A stretch of 64,000 nucleotides of DNA from Spirosoma foliorum. Lineage in GTDB: Bacteria; Bacteroidota; Bacteroidia; Cytophagales; Spirosomataceae. Under the pieces are notes generated by a model. That model ran no database searches and was not told where the DNA came from. It saw only the letters and a list, made by a program, of their open reading frames with translations. The stretch covers positions 1,178,001 to 1,242,000 of the forward strand of contig NZ_CP059732.1 in the NCBI RefSeq assembly GCF_014117325.1. The letters are read 5' to 3'. The translations under genes were made by a program, and so were the position numbers. Shown piece by piece: positions 17,639-26,602 of this stretch (positions are counted from its first letter, which is position 1; every line of letters starts with the position of its first letter).

Positions 17639-19303
17639 TTATTCGACGCGGGAAGCGGCTCGGTTCGGGTTCGCGCCAGCATTGCCACCGGGGAGTCCCT
17701 GACTGACCGGACGGAGCTTTTCGTAGGGTTCAACGTCGGTGCGTTTCGCCCAGGCTTCATACTCGGCGTTTAGGTCTTTGACAATGTCGGGGTGTTGGGT
17801 GGCTAGATCAGTGGTTTCGCCCCGGTCGGTTTCGAGGTCGAATAGTTGCCATTTATTCTGCGGGAAGATGGATACGATCTTCCACTTGCCTTTCCGAACC
17901 GCCCGATTCCCCGCCCGTTCCCAGAAAATAGGTCGGTCGGCTGGCAGCGCCGTTCCCTGAAACAGCAGGTTTGTCAGACTTATACCCGGTAGTGGATTGG
18001 TTTTTACGCCGTTGAAGGTTTCGGGATATTTCGCTCCGGCCAGATCGTAAAACGTGGGTGCCAGATCGATCAGGTGGGCGGTGCCTTTCTCAATGCTACC
18101 CGCTTTGATTTTCTTTGGATACCAGGCAATGAATGGTGCACTGATGCCGCCTTCGTAAGGTGTGGCTTTGTAGTTGCGGAACGGCGTATTCGATACGTAG
18201 GCCCAGTTTTGCTCCTGATAATCATACGAACCCGCTGACCCGATTGGTCCCGAACTGCGCGGGCGTTTCCGTCCCGTTGGGATCAGACCCCCCTGCGCTC
18301 CATTGTCGGAAATTAGCACGATGAGCGTATTGTCATCTACTTTGAGTCGCTTGAGTTCTGCCAGAATGCGCGCCAGACTTTGGTCGACGTGATCGACCAT
18401 GGCCGCGTAGACTTCCATTTTTCGTTGCCAGAGTTGCTGTTCATCGTAGGTCAGACTTGCCCAGGGAACCACTTCTGGATCGTGAGCGGCAATGGCTTGT
18501 TTGGGATCGGCAATGCCGAGTTTGATTTGCTTCGCCAGCCGCTCTTTCCGAAGCGAATCCCAGCCGATGGCGTAGCGGTCTTTGTACTTGGCAATGTCTA
18601 CGGCGGGTGCCTGCAACGGCCAATGTGGAGCATTGAAGGCCAGATATAGAAAGAAGGGAGCCTTTTTCGATTCGTTAATGTACGAAATGGCGTGGTTGGT
18701 AATCTCGTCGGTCAGGTATTTGCCCGGCTCCAGATGGATCTGTTTGTTATCCTCGACCAGTTCGACAGGAGGGGCTTTCTCTTTATACGGGCTGATGTTG
18801 TAGTAATTGCTGGCCCCGCCAATGAATCCATAAAAACGGTCGAAACCCCGCTGTTTTGGCCAGTACAAGCTATCATTCCCAACGTGCCATTTACCCGATA
18901 GGTAGGTACGGTAGCCAGCCTGTTTCAGCACTTCGCCAAACGTCAGCGATTCTTTATTGAGCCAGCCCTGATAGGCGGGTAAGCCCAGATTGACGTTGAA
19001 ATAACCAACGCCCGCTTTGTGATGATACTGCCCCGTAATGAGCGACGCCCGTGTGGGGGCACAGATCGAATTATTGTAAAATTCACGTAACCGCAGCCCT
19101 TCACTGGCTAGTTTGTCGATGGTTGGGGTGTTGATTTCGGAGCCGTACGCACCAAAGTCGGAGTAGCCCAGATCATCCACCATGACCAGAATGATATTGG
19201 GTTTACCGGCGGCAGTTTTAGCCGATTTTCGGGCTTTGGGCTGTGCATTGGACACACTGAAGACGAATGCCATCAGGATGACACTTAAACTAAGACGTTT
19301 CAT
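17639..19303 (-). CDS. Secreted S1 sulfatase, tandem paralogue of sulfatase E (sulfatase F)
   Basis: The 554-residue protein has a signal peptide (1-20) followed by a basic linker. Metal aspartates are at 43-44 and CAPTR begins at Cys81, as in E. Long stretches around the active site match E almost residue for residue (RLREFYNNSI, GNDSLYWPKQRGFDRFYG), while the substrate-facing loops after residue 180 differ. That supports duplication followed by change of specificity, for example for different sulfate positions on one glycan. A C6 run at 18288-18293 is in frame here. The gene lies 15 bases downstream of sulfatase G. Confidence 0.92.
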   Translation of the reverse strand: MKRLSLSVILMAFVFSVSNAQPKARKSAKTAAGKPNIILVMVDDLGYSDFGAYGSEINTPTIDKLASEGLRLREFYNNSICAPTRASLITGQYHHKAGVGYFNVNLGLPAYQGWLNKESLTFGEVLKQAGYRTYLSGKWHVGNDSLYWPKQRGFDRFYGFIGGASNYYNISPYKEKAPPVELVEDNKQIHLEPGKYLTDEITNHAISYINESKKAPFFLYLAFNAPHWPLQAPAVDIAKYKDRYAIGWDSLRKERLAKQIKLGIADPKQAIAAHDPEVVPWASLTYDEQQLWQRKMEVYAAMVDHVDQSLARILAELKRLKVDDNTLIVLISDNGAQGGLIPTGRKRPRSSGPIGSAGSYDYQEQNWAYVSNTPFRNYKATPYEGGISAPFIAWYPKKIKAGSIEKGTAHLIDLAPTFYDLAGAKYPETFNGVKTNPLPGISLTNLLFQGTALPADRPIFWERAGNRAVRKGKWKIVSIFPQNKWQLFDLETDRGETTDLATQHPDIVKDLNAEYEAWAKRTDVEPYEKLRPVSQGLPGGNAGANPNRAASRVE

Positions 19304-19318
19304 AATGTTAGAGAACCT

Positions 19319-20713
19319 TTATGGTTTTTTGGCGTAAACGGTATCGATGGAAGCCCCGGCGTCGCCCTGTTGCTTCATCCAATCGTCCAGTTTCTGTCGG
19401 TATTGTTTGATACGATCTTGATAGGCAGGATTAGCAGCCAGGTTGTTGAATTCCCACGGATCAGCCTGGTTATCATAGAATTCGACGGCGGGTCGTTTCT
19501 CGAATCGCTCGGTAATTCGCTTGGCATTCGGGTCGGTGGTGGCTTTATCGGCCCAGGAAAACCAGACCGAGTTGCGATCTTTCTGGGCAGGATTCATCAT
19601 GAATCGGTTGTAATACGCTTTGTCTGGCGTCAGGTTCAGAATCAGCTTATACCGAGTGTCGCGAATGCTGCGGATTGGGTAGGGGTTGCCTTCCGGGATA
19701 TTGTTGTGAATGCCATAGGCGTAGTCCCGTGCTTTCGTGCTTTTTCCAAGCAACACCGGCAGAAACGTTTTGCCGTCTAATCCCACGATGGGCTTCCCTC
19801 CGGCTATGTCGATGAGCGTCGGGGTAATGTCTTCGTATTGAACGAGTGCATTGGTTTGCGTCCCCGGTTTAACGGCACCGGGCCATTTCACCAGCATCGA
19901 ACTCTTCTGCCCGACGTCCCACAGGTTCCATTTAGCTCCCGGAAACTGCGCGCCCTGCTCACCCAGAAACACAACGATGGTGTTTTTATCCTGACCCGTT
20001 TCTTTCAGGAGTCGGGTAATATCGCCCACCTGATTGTCCAGCCGCCGAACTTCCGCCAGATACTTGACAAACTGACGCCGGGTTACCTTTGTGTCGACCC
20101 AGTTTTTGGGAAGAATGAGTTTGTCGGCGTCAAATTCGGTGGTGTCGCCTACTGTCCAGGGTGCATGCGGATTGATGCTCATGACAAACAGGCAATAGGG
20201 CTGGGAGTCACGGGTAATGTATTCTTTCACATCGTCGAGTTCGTAGTCGTCGGTTGGCGCTACGTAATTCGGCTCGAAGCCTTTCACGATCTCAAACGGG
20301 AAAACGGTTTTAGGTTTGGTAACATGATCTTTGCCCGTCAGTCCAACCCGATACCCCAAATCGGCCAGGTAATGCCCGACACTTTTCAGGTTGTCATAAA
20401 CGGGTTTGTGATTCTGAAACGACCCGTGCCGCACCGGATACAGGCCAGTAAACAGAGAGGCCCGCGTTGGCACACACATGGCTTCGGACGTGTAAATCTG
20501 ATTGAATTTCAGCCCCTCTGTCGCCAGCGCATCGATGTTTTTGGTGCGAATATTTTGACCGCCATAGCAACTCAACTGCTTACTATCCAGATCGTCGGCC
20601 ATAATGATAATGACGTTGGGCTTCTTGGTTGATTGAGCAAACACGCCGATCAGACTGCTGAAAATCAGTAGGGCCAAACTCAGAAAGAAGCGCTCTTTGG
20701 GGGACGTGTACAT
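19319..20713 (-). CDS. Secreted S1 sulfatase, heparan N-sulfatase-like, with Glu-Gln in place of Asp-Asn (sulfatase G)
   Basis: The 464-residue protein has an export segment at about 9-27. The signature CVPTR begins at Cys80, and metal aspartates are at 40-41 in MADDLDSKQL. The usual GKWH block reads TGKDHVT. The later metal block that is normally DN-G reads LGEQGAQFPGAKWN, so Glu and Gln take the place of Asp and Asn. The following segment (WNLWDVGQKSSMLVKWPG) is normal for sulfamidase-like enzymes. The change looks like a subfamily trait rather than damage because the surroundings are intact. It starts 4 bases after the stop of sulfatase H, so translation is probably coupled. Confidence 0.85.
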   Translation of the reverse strand: MYTSPKERFFLSLALLIFSSLIGVFAQSTKKPNVIIIMADDLDSKQLSCYGGQNIRTKNIDALATEGLKFNQIYTSEAMCVPTRASLFTGLYPVRHGSFQNHKPVYDNLKSVGHYLADLGYRVGLTGKDHVTKPKTVFPFEIVKGFEPNYVAPTDDYELDDVKEYITRDSQPYCLFVMSINPHAPWTVGDTTEFDADKLILPKNWVDTKVTRRQFVKYLAEVRRLDNQVGDITRLLKETGQDKNTIVVFLGEQGAQFPGAKWNLWDVGQKSSMLVKWPGAVKPGTQTNALVQYEDITPTLIDIAGGKPIVGLDGKTFLPVLLGKSTKARDYAYGIHNNIPEGNPYPIRSIRDTRYKLILNLTPDKAYYNRFMMNPAQKDRNSVWFSWADKATTDPNAKRITERFEKRPAVEFYDNQADPWEFNNLAANPAYQDRIKQYRQKLDDWMKQQGDAGASIDTVYAKKP

Positions 20714-20717
20714 CGTA

Positions 20718-22553
20718 TTAATGGTTTAGTTCTTCGACCAGATTTTGGGCTGCCCGAACATCGTAAGCCGTATCGACCGAATAGCCTTTCGCTGCCTGGG
20801 TCACAATTTCCTTTACTTCCGGTAAGGCCGGGCTGGCCTCTTTCCCTAACGATTGCAAAACACTGAGCGCTTGCAGGCGAACCAGACGACTGGAGTCCGT
20901 TAAGGCTTTCCTGAGAGCAGTAATCGACTCGCCTTTTTCACCAAGCTGATAGAGTGCTTCGGCAGCGGCAACCTGAACCGCAGGCTCCGGGTCCTGGAGA
21001 AGTTTTTGTAGTGATGCTTTCCCCGCAACAGGCTTCAGCACAGTACAACCCGTAGCTGCCCAATAGCGGACCACCGGATCGGTATCGGCTAGGCGTTTGG
21101 TGAGTTCGCCTGCGTCTGCCGGGTTGCGGGAGGAGGCCATCGCAGCGGTTTCAATAATGCGATTGGTATTGTATTTTCCCTGATGGGCGTAGTCGTACAA
21201 AGGTTCCTGGCTGGCAATTTTCGCTAAAATCGCTTCGGGAATAAAGCCAACATCGTTGCTTTGCCGAAGCCACTGGTCGTTGGCTTTTCGCAGCCGAGCA
21301 AGCTCTTTTGCGTAACGCGGGTCAGCGGCCAGATTGTGAATGTTGTCTGGGTCTGCATCCACATCAAACAGTTCCTCCGCAGGCTTAGCCTGCCAGAAAC
21401 GAGACTGTACTTCGTTCAGGCGACCCGCTTTATACTCAGCTTCCCACGATGGAAGCGAGGGTGCCTGCCAGAGATAATTCAGATGCTGACCGTAAATCTT
21501 GTGCGGCAGATAATTCCGAATATACCGGTACTTTTTATCCCGCACCGACCGCGACAAATCAATGGCTTCGTCCATGCGTCCGCGGAATCCATAGGCGTAT
21601 TGATGCTCGGGTTTCTGCTGATTGCCCAGAAATGCCTGTCCCTGCATATAGCTTGGAATCTGGATGCCCGCCAGACTCAAAATAGTGGGTGCAAAGTCCA
21701 GAAACGTAACGAGCTGATCTGTTTTCGACCCGGCTTTTGCTTTCGCCAGATGCGCGTACTTTTTGGGTAAATGAACAATTAGCGGTACGTGCAATCCCGA
21801 TTCATACATGAATCGCTTGCTACGACCCAGCACCCCACCATTATCGGCATAATAAAACACGATGGTATTTTCGGCCAACCCCGCATCGGTCAACTCATTC
21901 AGCAGCTTACCGAATTGTTGGTCCATTGTTTCCACCTTGTCGTAATACTGAGCCCAGTCACGTTTGAACTCGGCCGTTCGGGGATGATAGGGCGGAATGG
22001 GCGCTTTCTCCGGGTCGTGGTGGAGCGAAGGAAGTGGCTTATGCAATCCACTTTCGTGCGATACAAACAAGTTGAACACCGCAAAGAACGGTTGACCATT
22101 TTTGCGCTTTTTGTAGGTTGCCGAATCACTCGATTCATCCCAGGCATCTTTCTGATCAATCGTATTATAGTCCTTTTTAGAATTGTTGGTGGTGTAATAG
22201 CCCGCTTCCCGCAGATACTTCGGAAAGAACTTCACGAACGAGGGAACAGGATACGTACTGCGCATGTGTTCGGTGCCCAGCGAGGGTGGGTACATGCCCG
22301 TAATAAGCGTATTGCGCGAAGGTGCACAAACCGGAGCCGTCGAAAACGCATTTTTGTACAGGATGCTCTGTTTAGCAAACTGGTCGATGTTGGGCGTTGT
22401 GGCGTAGGGATTACCATAACAGCCGATTAGCGAGGTATTATTATCCTCGCTAACGATCCAGAGAATGTTAGGTCGGTCGGCAGATGCCTGTGCCTTTCCC
22501 TGAAAAAAGCCCAATAGCAACAGGCCGACGATTTGTTTTTTTATTTTCATCAT
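20718..22553 (-). CDS. Secreted S1 sulfatase fused to C-terminal HEAT repeats (sulfatase H)
   Basis: The start is placed at the ATG at 22553 (22550 is also possible). The longer version from 22580 would read into the palindrome at 22568. The signal peptide is followed by WIVSEDNNTS, with Glu-Asp rather than Asp-Asp at the metal site, and by CAPSR starting at Cys76. The catalytic part ends with YADNGG and YESGLHVPLIVHLP. From about residue 475 the chain turns into tandem helical repeats such as DPEPAVQVAAAEALYQLG and SRLVRLQALSVLQSLG, which are HEAT repeats of about 30 residues each. Sulfatases with helical tails of this type are uncommon; the tail may bind a partner protein or substrate. Confidence 0.88.
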   Translation of the reverse strand: MMKIKKQIVGLLLLGFFQGKAQASADRPNILWIVSEDNNTSLIGCYGNPYATTPNIDQFAKQSILYKNAFSTAPVCAPSRNTLITGMYPPSLGTEHMRSTYPVPSFVKFFPKYLREAGYYTTNNSKKDYNTIDQKDAWDESSDSATYKKRKNGQPFFAVFNLFVSHESGLHKPLPSLHHDPEKAPIPPYHPRTAEFKRDWAQYYDKVETMDQQFGKLLNELTDAGLAENTIVFYYADNGGVLGRSKRFMYESGLHVPLIVHLPKKYAHLAKAKAGSKTDQLVTFLDFAPTILSLAGIQIPSYMQGQAFLGNQQKPEHQYAYGFRGRMDEAIDLSRSVRDKKYRYIRNYLPHKIYGQHLNYLWQAPSLPSWEAEYKAGRLNEVQSRFWQAKPAEELFDVDADPDNIHNLAADPRYAKELARLRKANDQWLRQSNDVGFIPEAILAKIASQEPLYDYAHQGKYNTNRIIETAAMASSRNPADAGELTKRLADTDPVVRYWAATGCTVLKPVAGKASLQKLLQDPEPAVQVAAAEALYQLGEKGESITALRKALTDSSRLVRLQALSVLQSLGKEASPALPEVKEIVTQAAKGYSVDTAYDVRAAQNLVEELNH

Positions 22554-22567
22554 GTGCTCAACGTTGA

Positions 22568-22667
22568 GCGTAGTATTCACTACGCTCGAGTGTTATCCGG
22601 TCTCTAACCGGAGTCTATTAATACCGGTCAGAGACCGGGTAACACTGCGACGTAGTGAATACTACGC
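22568..22667. repeat. Long imperfect palindrome with 42-base arms
   Basis: The arms (about 22568-22609 and 22626-22667) contain a smaller palindrome GCGTAG-TATTCA-CTACGC at the outer end and a TATCCGGTCTCT/AGAGACCGGGTA pair inside. This is a different sequence family from the GTGTC arrays but the same size and position class, between sulfatases I and H. Confidence 0.85.
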
Positions 22668-22684
22668 CGAACAGTAGAGACTAT

Positions 22685-24118
22685 TCAATATTTTCCCTCG
22701 GGCGGAATTGGTAAGGGGAGGTAATCCCGGTTCAGAATCATCCATTCCTGTAATCGGGATTTCAAGTCATGCACAATGTCCTGATGTTGTTCATCGGCAA
22801 TCAGATTAGTGAATTCGTTCGGGTCTTTTTCCAGATCAAAGAGTTCAAACATCTCCCGGCGAGCCGCAAACAAGCGCTGGTCAATCTTGGGATTTAACTT
22901 CCCTTCGGCATGCCGCTGGGTTAAATCAAGCCAGAAGGGTTGCGCTGCAAAATCGACGGGCGTATAAGGTAATTGCCATAAGGCGTTGTAAATCAACTTA
23001 TACTTGTTGCCAATAATCGTTCGACCTAAGTCAAAATGAACCGTGCTGGTGGGTAAACCATGACCGTGGGCACCCCGCACAGCAAAGACGTAATCGTGTG
23101 GTTCGTACGACGCTTGTTGAAAGGAGGGCACCAGACTTTTACCCGTCATAGTTTTAGGAATCTCTACCCCGGCCACCTGCAAAAAGGTTGGGGCAATGTC
23201 CTCGCCCGATATGATCGCATTGTTCACCTGACCGGGTTTGATCAGACCCGGATGCCGCGCAATGAGCGGTACGTTGATGCCGAGGTTATAGAGAGTTCCT
23301 TTGCCCCGCAAGAGCGCTCCACCGTTATCGCCAATGAACACCACCAATGTATTTTGGTCCAGTCCTCGCTTTTTGATTTCGTCCAACAATTGGCCAACGT
23401 CGCCATCCAGCCGCTGAATTTCGCCGAGATAAGCTGCGAAATCTTCCCGGACCAGCTTGGTATCGGGCCATCCTTCCGGCAGCTTAAGGGCTGCTGGGTC
23501 TGGCTCAAATTGTTTCGCTGTGAAAACCCGGTGCGGATCGCTGTAGCCAACCTGTAAGAAAAAGGGTTTGTTTTTGGGGGCCTTGTCGAGAAATTCCTTG
23601 TATTGAAGCTGTATAGTGTCAGAATTTGGTGTCGTGCGCAGGTAATCGACCCGATTTTTGAAGGTCTCCAGACCATATTTGTCATACACCACCGCCGATT
23701 CCTTCACCCCTCGATTTCCGTTCAAATGAAAGGTTCGTCCGCAAATACCGGTGTAATAACCCGCTTTTCGTAGTAACTCGGGATACGTAATGACATCAGC
23801 GGGTAACGGTGCCGAAAAGCGTGTCATCTGAATATCGAGCGTCGAGCGGCCAGTCATCAGTGCCGCCCGTGACAATACGCATTGAGGAGCCGTTGTGTAG
23901 GCACGCGTATACCGAATCCCTTCCTGCGCCAACCGATCGATGTTCGGCGTTTTGATGCTGGGGTATCCGTAGCTACTCAGAAAAGGCGCACTGTGATCGT
24001 CCGACAGAATGAAGATGATGTTCGTCGGCTGATTGGCCTTTTTCTGCGCGAATCCCAGTCCCGGCAGGAGCAGGGTTAGGAGCAAGGTTAAGGCTATATG
24101 GGTTATATTTTTAAGCAT
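22685..24118 (-). CDS. Secreted S1 sulfatase with CVLSR instead of CxPxR signature (sulfatase I)
   Basis: The 477-residue protein has a signal peptide (about 1-24). Metal aspartates sit in LSDDHSAP (40-41). The signature region reads PQCVLSRAALMTGR with Cys80, so the Pro of CxPxR is Leu. GDNGG and INVPLIARHPG are present, and the C-terminal half is complete. In known FGE substrates the motif Pro is strongly preferred, with a few reported exceptions. This enzyme may thus be poorly matured, be accepted by the local FGE, or have lost sulfatase activity. The frame is intact over the full length, arguing against simple decay. It lies downstream of the frameshifted sulfatase J. Confidence 0.88.
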   Translation of the reverse strand: MLKNITHIALTLLLTLLLPGLGFAQKKANQPTNIIFILSDDHSAPFLSSYGYPSIKTPNIDRLAQEGIRYTRAYTTAPQCVLSRAALMTGRSTLDIQMTRFSAPLPADVITYPELLRKAGYYTGICGRTFHLNGNRGVKESAVVYDKYGLETFKNRVDYLRTTPNSDTIQLQYKEFLDKAPKNKPFFLQVGYSDPHRVFTAKQFEPDPAALKLPEGWPDTKLVREDFAAYLGEIQRLDGDVGQLLDEIKKRGLDQNTLVVFIGDNGGALLRGKGTLYNLGINVPLIARHPGLIKPGQVNNAIISGEDIAPTFLQVAGVEIPKTMTGKSLVPSFQQASYEPHDYVFAVRGAHGHGLPTSTVHFDLGRTIIGNKYKLIYNALWQLPYTPVDFAAQPFWLDLTQRHAEGKLNPKIDQRLFAARREMFELFDLEKDPNEFTNLIADEQHQDIVHDLKSRLQEWMILNRDYLPLPIPPEGKY

Positions 24119-24160
24119 TAATGGGCTGTTTGAACTAATTATTAGGAGTATGTTTTTGTG

Positions 24161-24282
24161 GTGTCAGATGCTTACATCTGACATTTTAGGTTTCTCAAAA
24201 CCTAACGATGACAATAGGTTTTGAGAAACCTAAGTGTCGGTTATTAGTAACCGACATCACTCAGCAATGCGGCTTTCCAGCC
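24161..24282. repeat. Array of five short palindromes with 4-nt loops
   Basis: In order: GTGTCAGATG-CTTA-CATCTGACA, AGGTTT-CTCA-AAACCT, AGGTTT-TGAG-AAACCT, GTGTCGGTTA-TTAG-TAACCGACA, and GCGGCT-TTCC-AGCCGC. The first four are modules also seen at 5790-5899. The array fills the gap between sulfatase I and sulfatase J and could fold as a string of hairpins in either transcript. Confidence 0.88.
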
Positions 24283-24285
24283 GCG

Positions 24286-26596
24286 TTACTTTTTCAGATA
24301 TGATTGTTGGGGCGGTTCGAAATCGAGGGTGACTTTGTTGATTTTGCCTGTGAATGCGAATGGTACTTTATACGAATCCGAAACGGGGGTTAGGTCATCA
24401 AAACCAACGTTGACTCCTTCGTGCGAATAGATCGAGGCAATGCTGCGCTCGAAGGTTGTTTTGGCTTCCTGCGTCCCGTTGACATACAAATCGATCTGGC
24501 CAACTTTTTTCTGGGCATCAAAATGGACATCGACACGCAATTGCGCTTTTCCCGCTGGTAATGCACCCTTCGACCAGACTGCGTATTTGGTGCCGTCGCC
24601 GAGGTTATAGACAAACTGCAATTTCTTGTCCTGTATAAAGAGCGTAAGTCCGCCAGCCCGACCACCCCGTGAGAGTAATACTCCTTCGGCTCCGTTAGCC
24701 GGAATCGTTACGTCGGCTGTTAGTGTAAAAGCTTGCTTTCCGGCGAGGGGACTAGCAATATCGATCAGGGTTTGAATGCCCGGATACAACACAACCTGAT
24801 TCAGATTTTTATACGCCGATGGTCCAACGGTAGGGGGGAGTGCCATCTTTCAAGGGATAGATGTTGTACTTAACCGCTTCGCTTTCAAATAACTCGCGTA
24901 ACTCTTTCAGTTTTTCGGGATTGCTGGCTGCCAGATCGTGCAATTCATTGAAATCTTCATTCATGTTGAACAGCTCCCATTTGTCCTGATCGAACGGCTG
25001 CTTCTTTACGTGAAGGGTGCCCGCTTTCCAACCGTCTTTATAAATCGAACGGGTGCCCAGAATTTCGTAATACTGCTGCGTATGGCGGTCAGTCGCTTTC
25101 GCATCATTGATGCTGTAGGCCAGACTCGTTCCTTCAACAGCATCCTGTTTGTAGCCATTGATAGTTTGTGGAATCTGAGCATTGATTAGCTCAACGGTAG
25201 TTGGCAAAATATCGATGACGTGGCTGTATTGCGTGCGGAAGGCTCCTTTTTCCTTGATGCCTTTCGGATAAAAAACGATCAATGGATTTCGGGTGCCACC
25301 TTCTGAATTGGCGTCCGTTTTCCACTGCCGGAATGGTACGTTCGTAGCGGCAGCCCAGCCCAATGGGTAATTTGCCTTGGCGAACTCGGTACCGATCAGG
25401 TCAATCTCTTTCAGGTTTTTCTTTAGATGTTCTTCATCCGAGATTTCCGGATCGAAGTTGTTAACTGTACCGACAAACGTGCCTTCTTTGCTCGCCCCGT
25501 TGTCGCCAACCGACACGAAAATCAACGTATTATCGAGTTGGCCAATTTGCTTCAGATGGTTCACCACGCGGCCGATTTCGTGATCGGTGTAGCTCAGGAA
25601 ACCAGCGTACACTTCCATGAAACGGGCATAGAGTTTCTTCTCCGGCTCGGAGAGGGTGTTCCAGGCTTTAATGCCGGGATTACGGGGAGGCAGTACCGTA
25701 TTTTTGGGAACAACACCCAGGCGAATCTGATTGGCTAATGCCTGTTCGCGATAGGCGTCCCAACCGGCATCAAACTTACCTTTGTATTTGTCTGACCATT
25801 CTTTCGCTACCTGATGCGGGGCATGACCAGCGCCGGTTGCCAGATACAAAAAGAAAGGCTTGTCGGGTGCGGCTGATTTCTGTTCCGAAACGTACTCGAT
25901 CGCTTTGTCGGCCAGCACCTGATTGAAATGTTTCCCGTTCTGCTGGTCTTTTATCCGACGCGTATCTTCCCAAAACTCGGTGTGCCACTGGTCGGTGCTA
26001 CCGCGAGATGGGAATCCGAAAAAGTGATCAAAGCCACGACCCGTTGGCCAGCGATTGAATGGTCCGGCTGGTGTCAGATCGGCCAATGGAGTGATATGCC
26101 ATTTCCCCAGGGCAAACGTATTGTAGCCGTTCTCCTTCAAAATCTCAGCAATCGTCGCTTTTTCAAACGGAATCTGCGCATCATAGCCTGGTGTCCCGAC
26201 AGCATTTTCCGGGAAAAGACCCATGTGTGCCGAATGGTGATTTCGACCCGTTAGCAAAGCCGCCCGAGTTGGGGCACAAATTGACGTTGTGTGAAAATTG
26301 GTGTAGCGAAGGCCGTTATAGGCAAGGCTGTCTAGTGTTGGCGTCTGGATTAAACCGCCAAATGAGCTAATTGCCCCGAAACCAATATCGTCCAGTAAAA
26401 TCCAGACGACGTTTGGAGCACCCTGTGGCGCTTTCTTCCGCTCGGGCCACCACTGCTGAGTTTCGGCTACGGTTTTGCCGATGGTAGCCTTGCTGGGTTG
26501 GACGGGCGTATACTGGGCCCTGGTACTCGCTGTTGTCGCGAGCAAAGCCAAGGCTGCAATTGAGAATTTAGTGAATAAAAGAGGAGTATTTTTCAT
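24286..26596 (-). pseudogene. S1_4-like arylsulfatase, +1 frameshift in a G6/C6 tract (sulfatase J)
   Basis: Two frames together make one AtsA-like arylsulfatase of about 770 residues. The first frame (26596 to a TAA at 24809) carries the signal peptide, WILLDDIGFG, CAPTR (Cys107 from the ATG at 26596) and VGDNGAS. It then runs past the expected point into a few unrelated residues. The second frame (from about 24838 to 24286) begins PPTVGPSAYKN and carries the C-terminal lectin-like beta domain (TADVTIPANGAEGVLLSRGG) found in this subfamily. The frames join exactly at a run of six G on the plus strand at 24833-24838; five would restore one reading frame. The cause could be real mutation, slippage or a homopolymer read error. 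The catalytic half is nearly complete without the tail. Confidence 0.85.
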
Positions 26597-26602
26597 GAGC
26601 AC

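Noticed and set aside
19838..20632. Long plus-strand open frame (264 codons) opposite sulfatase G
   Set aside because: It is the antisense shadow of an intact sulfatase gene with signal peptide and motifs; the translation has no recognisable domain.
21789..22430. Plus-strand open frame of 213 codons opposite sulfatase H
   Set aside because: Antisense of the catalytic domain, with Arg-rich low-complexity translation and no start context.
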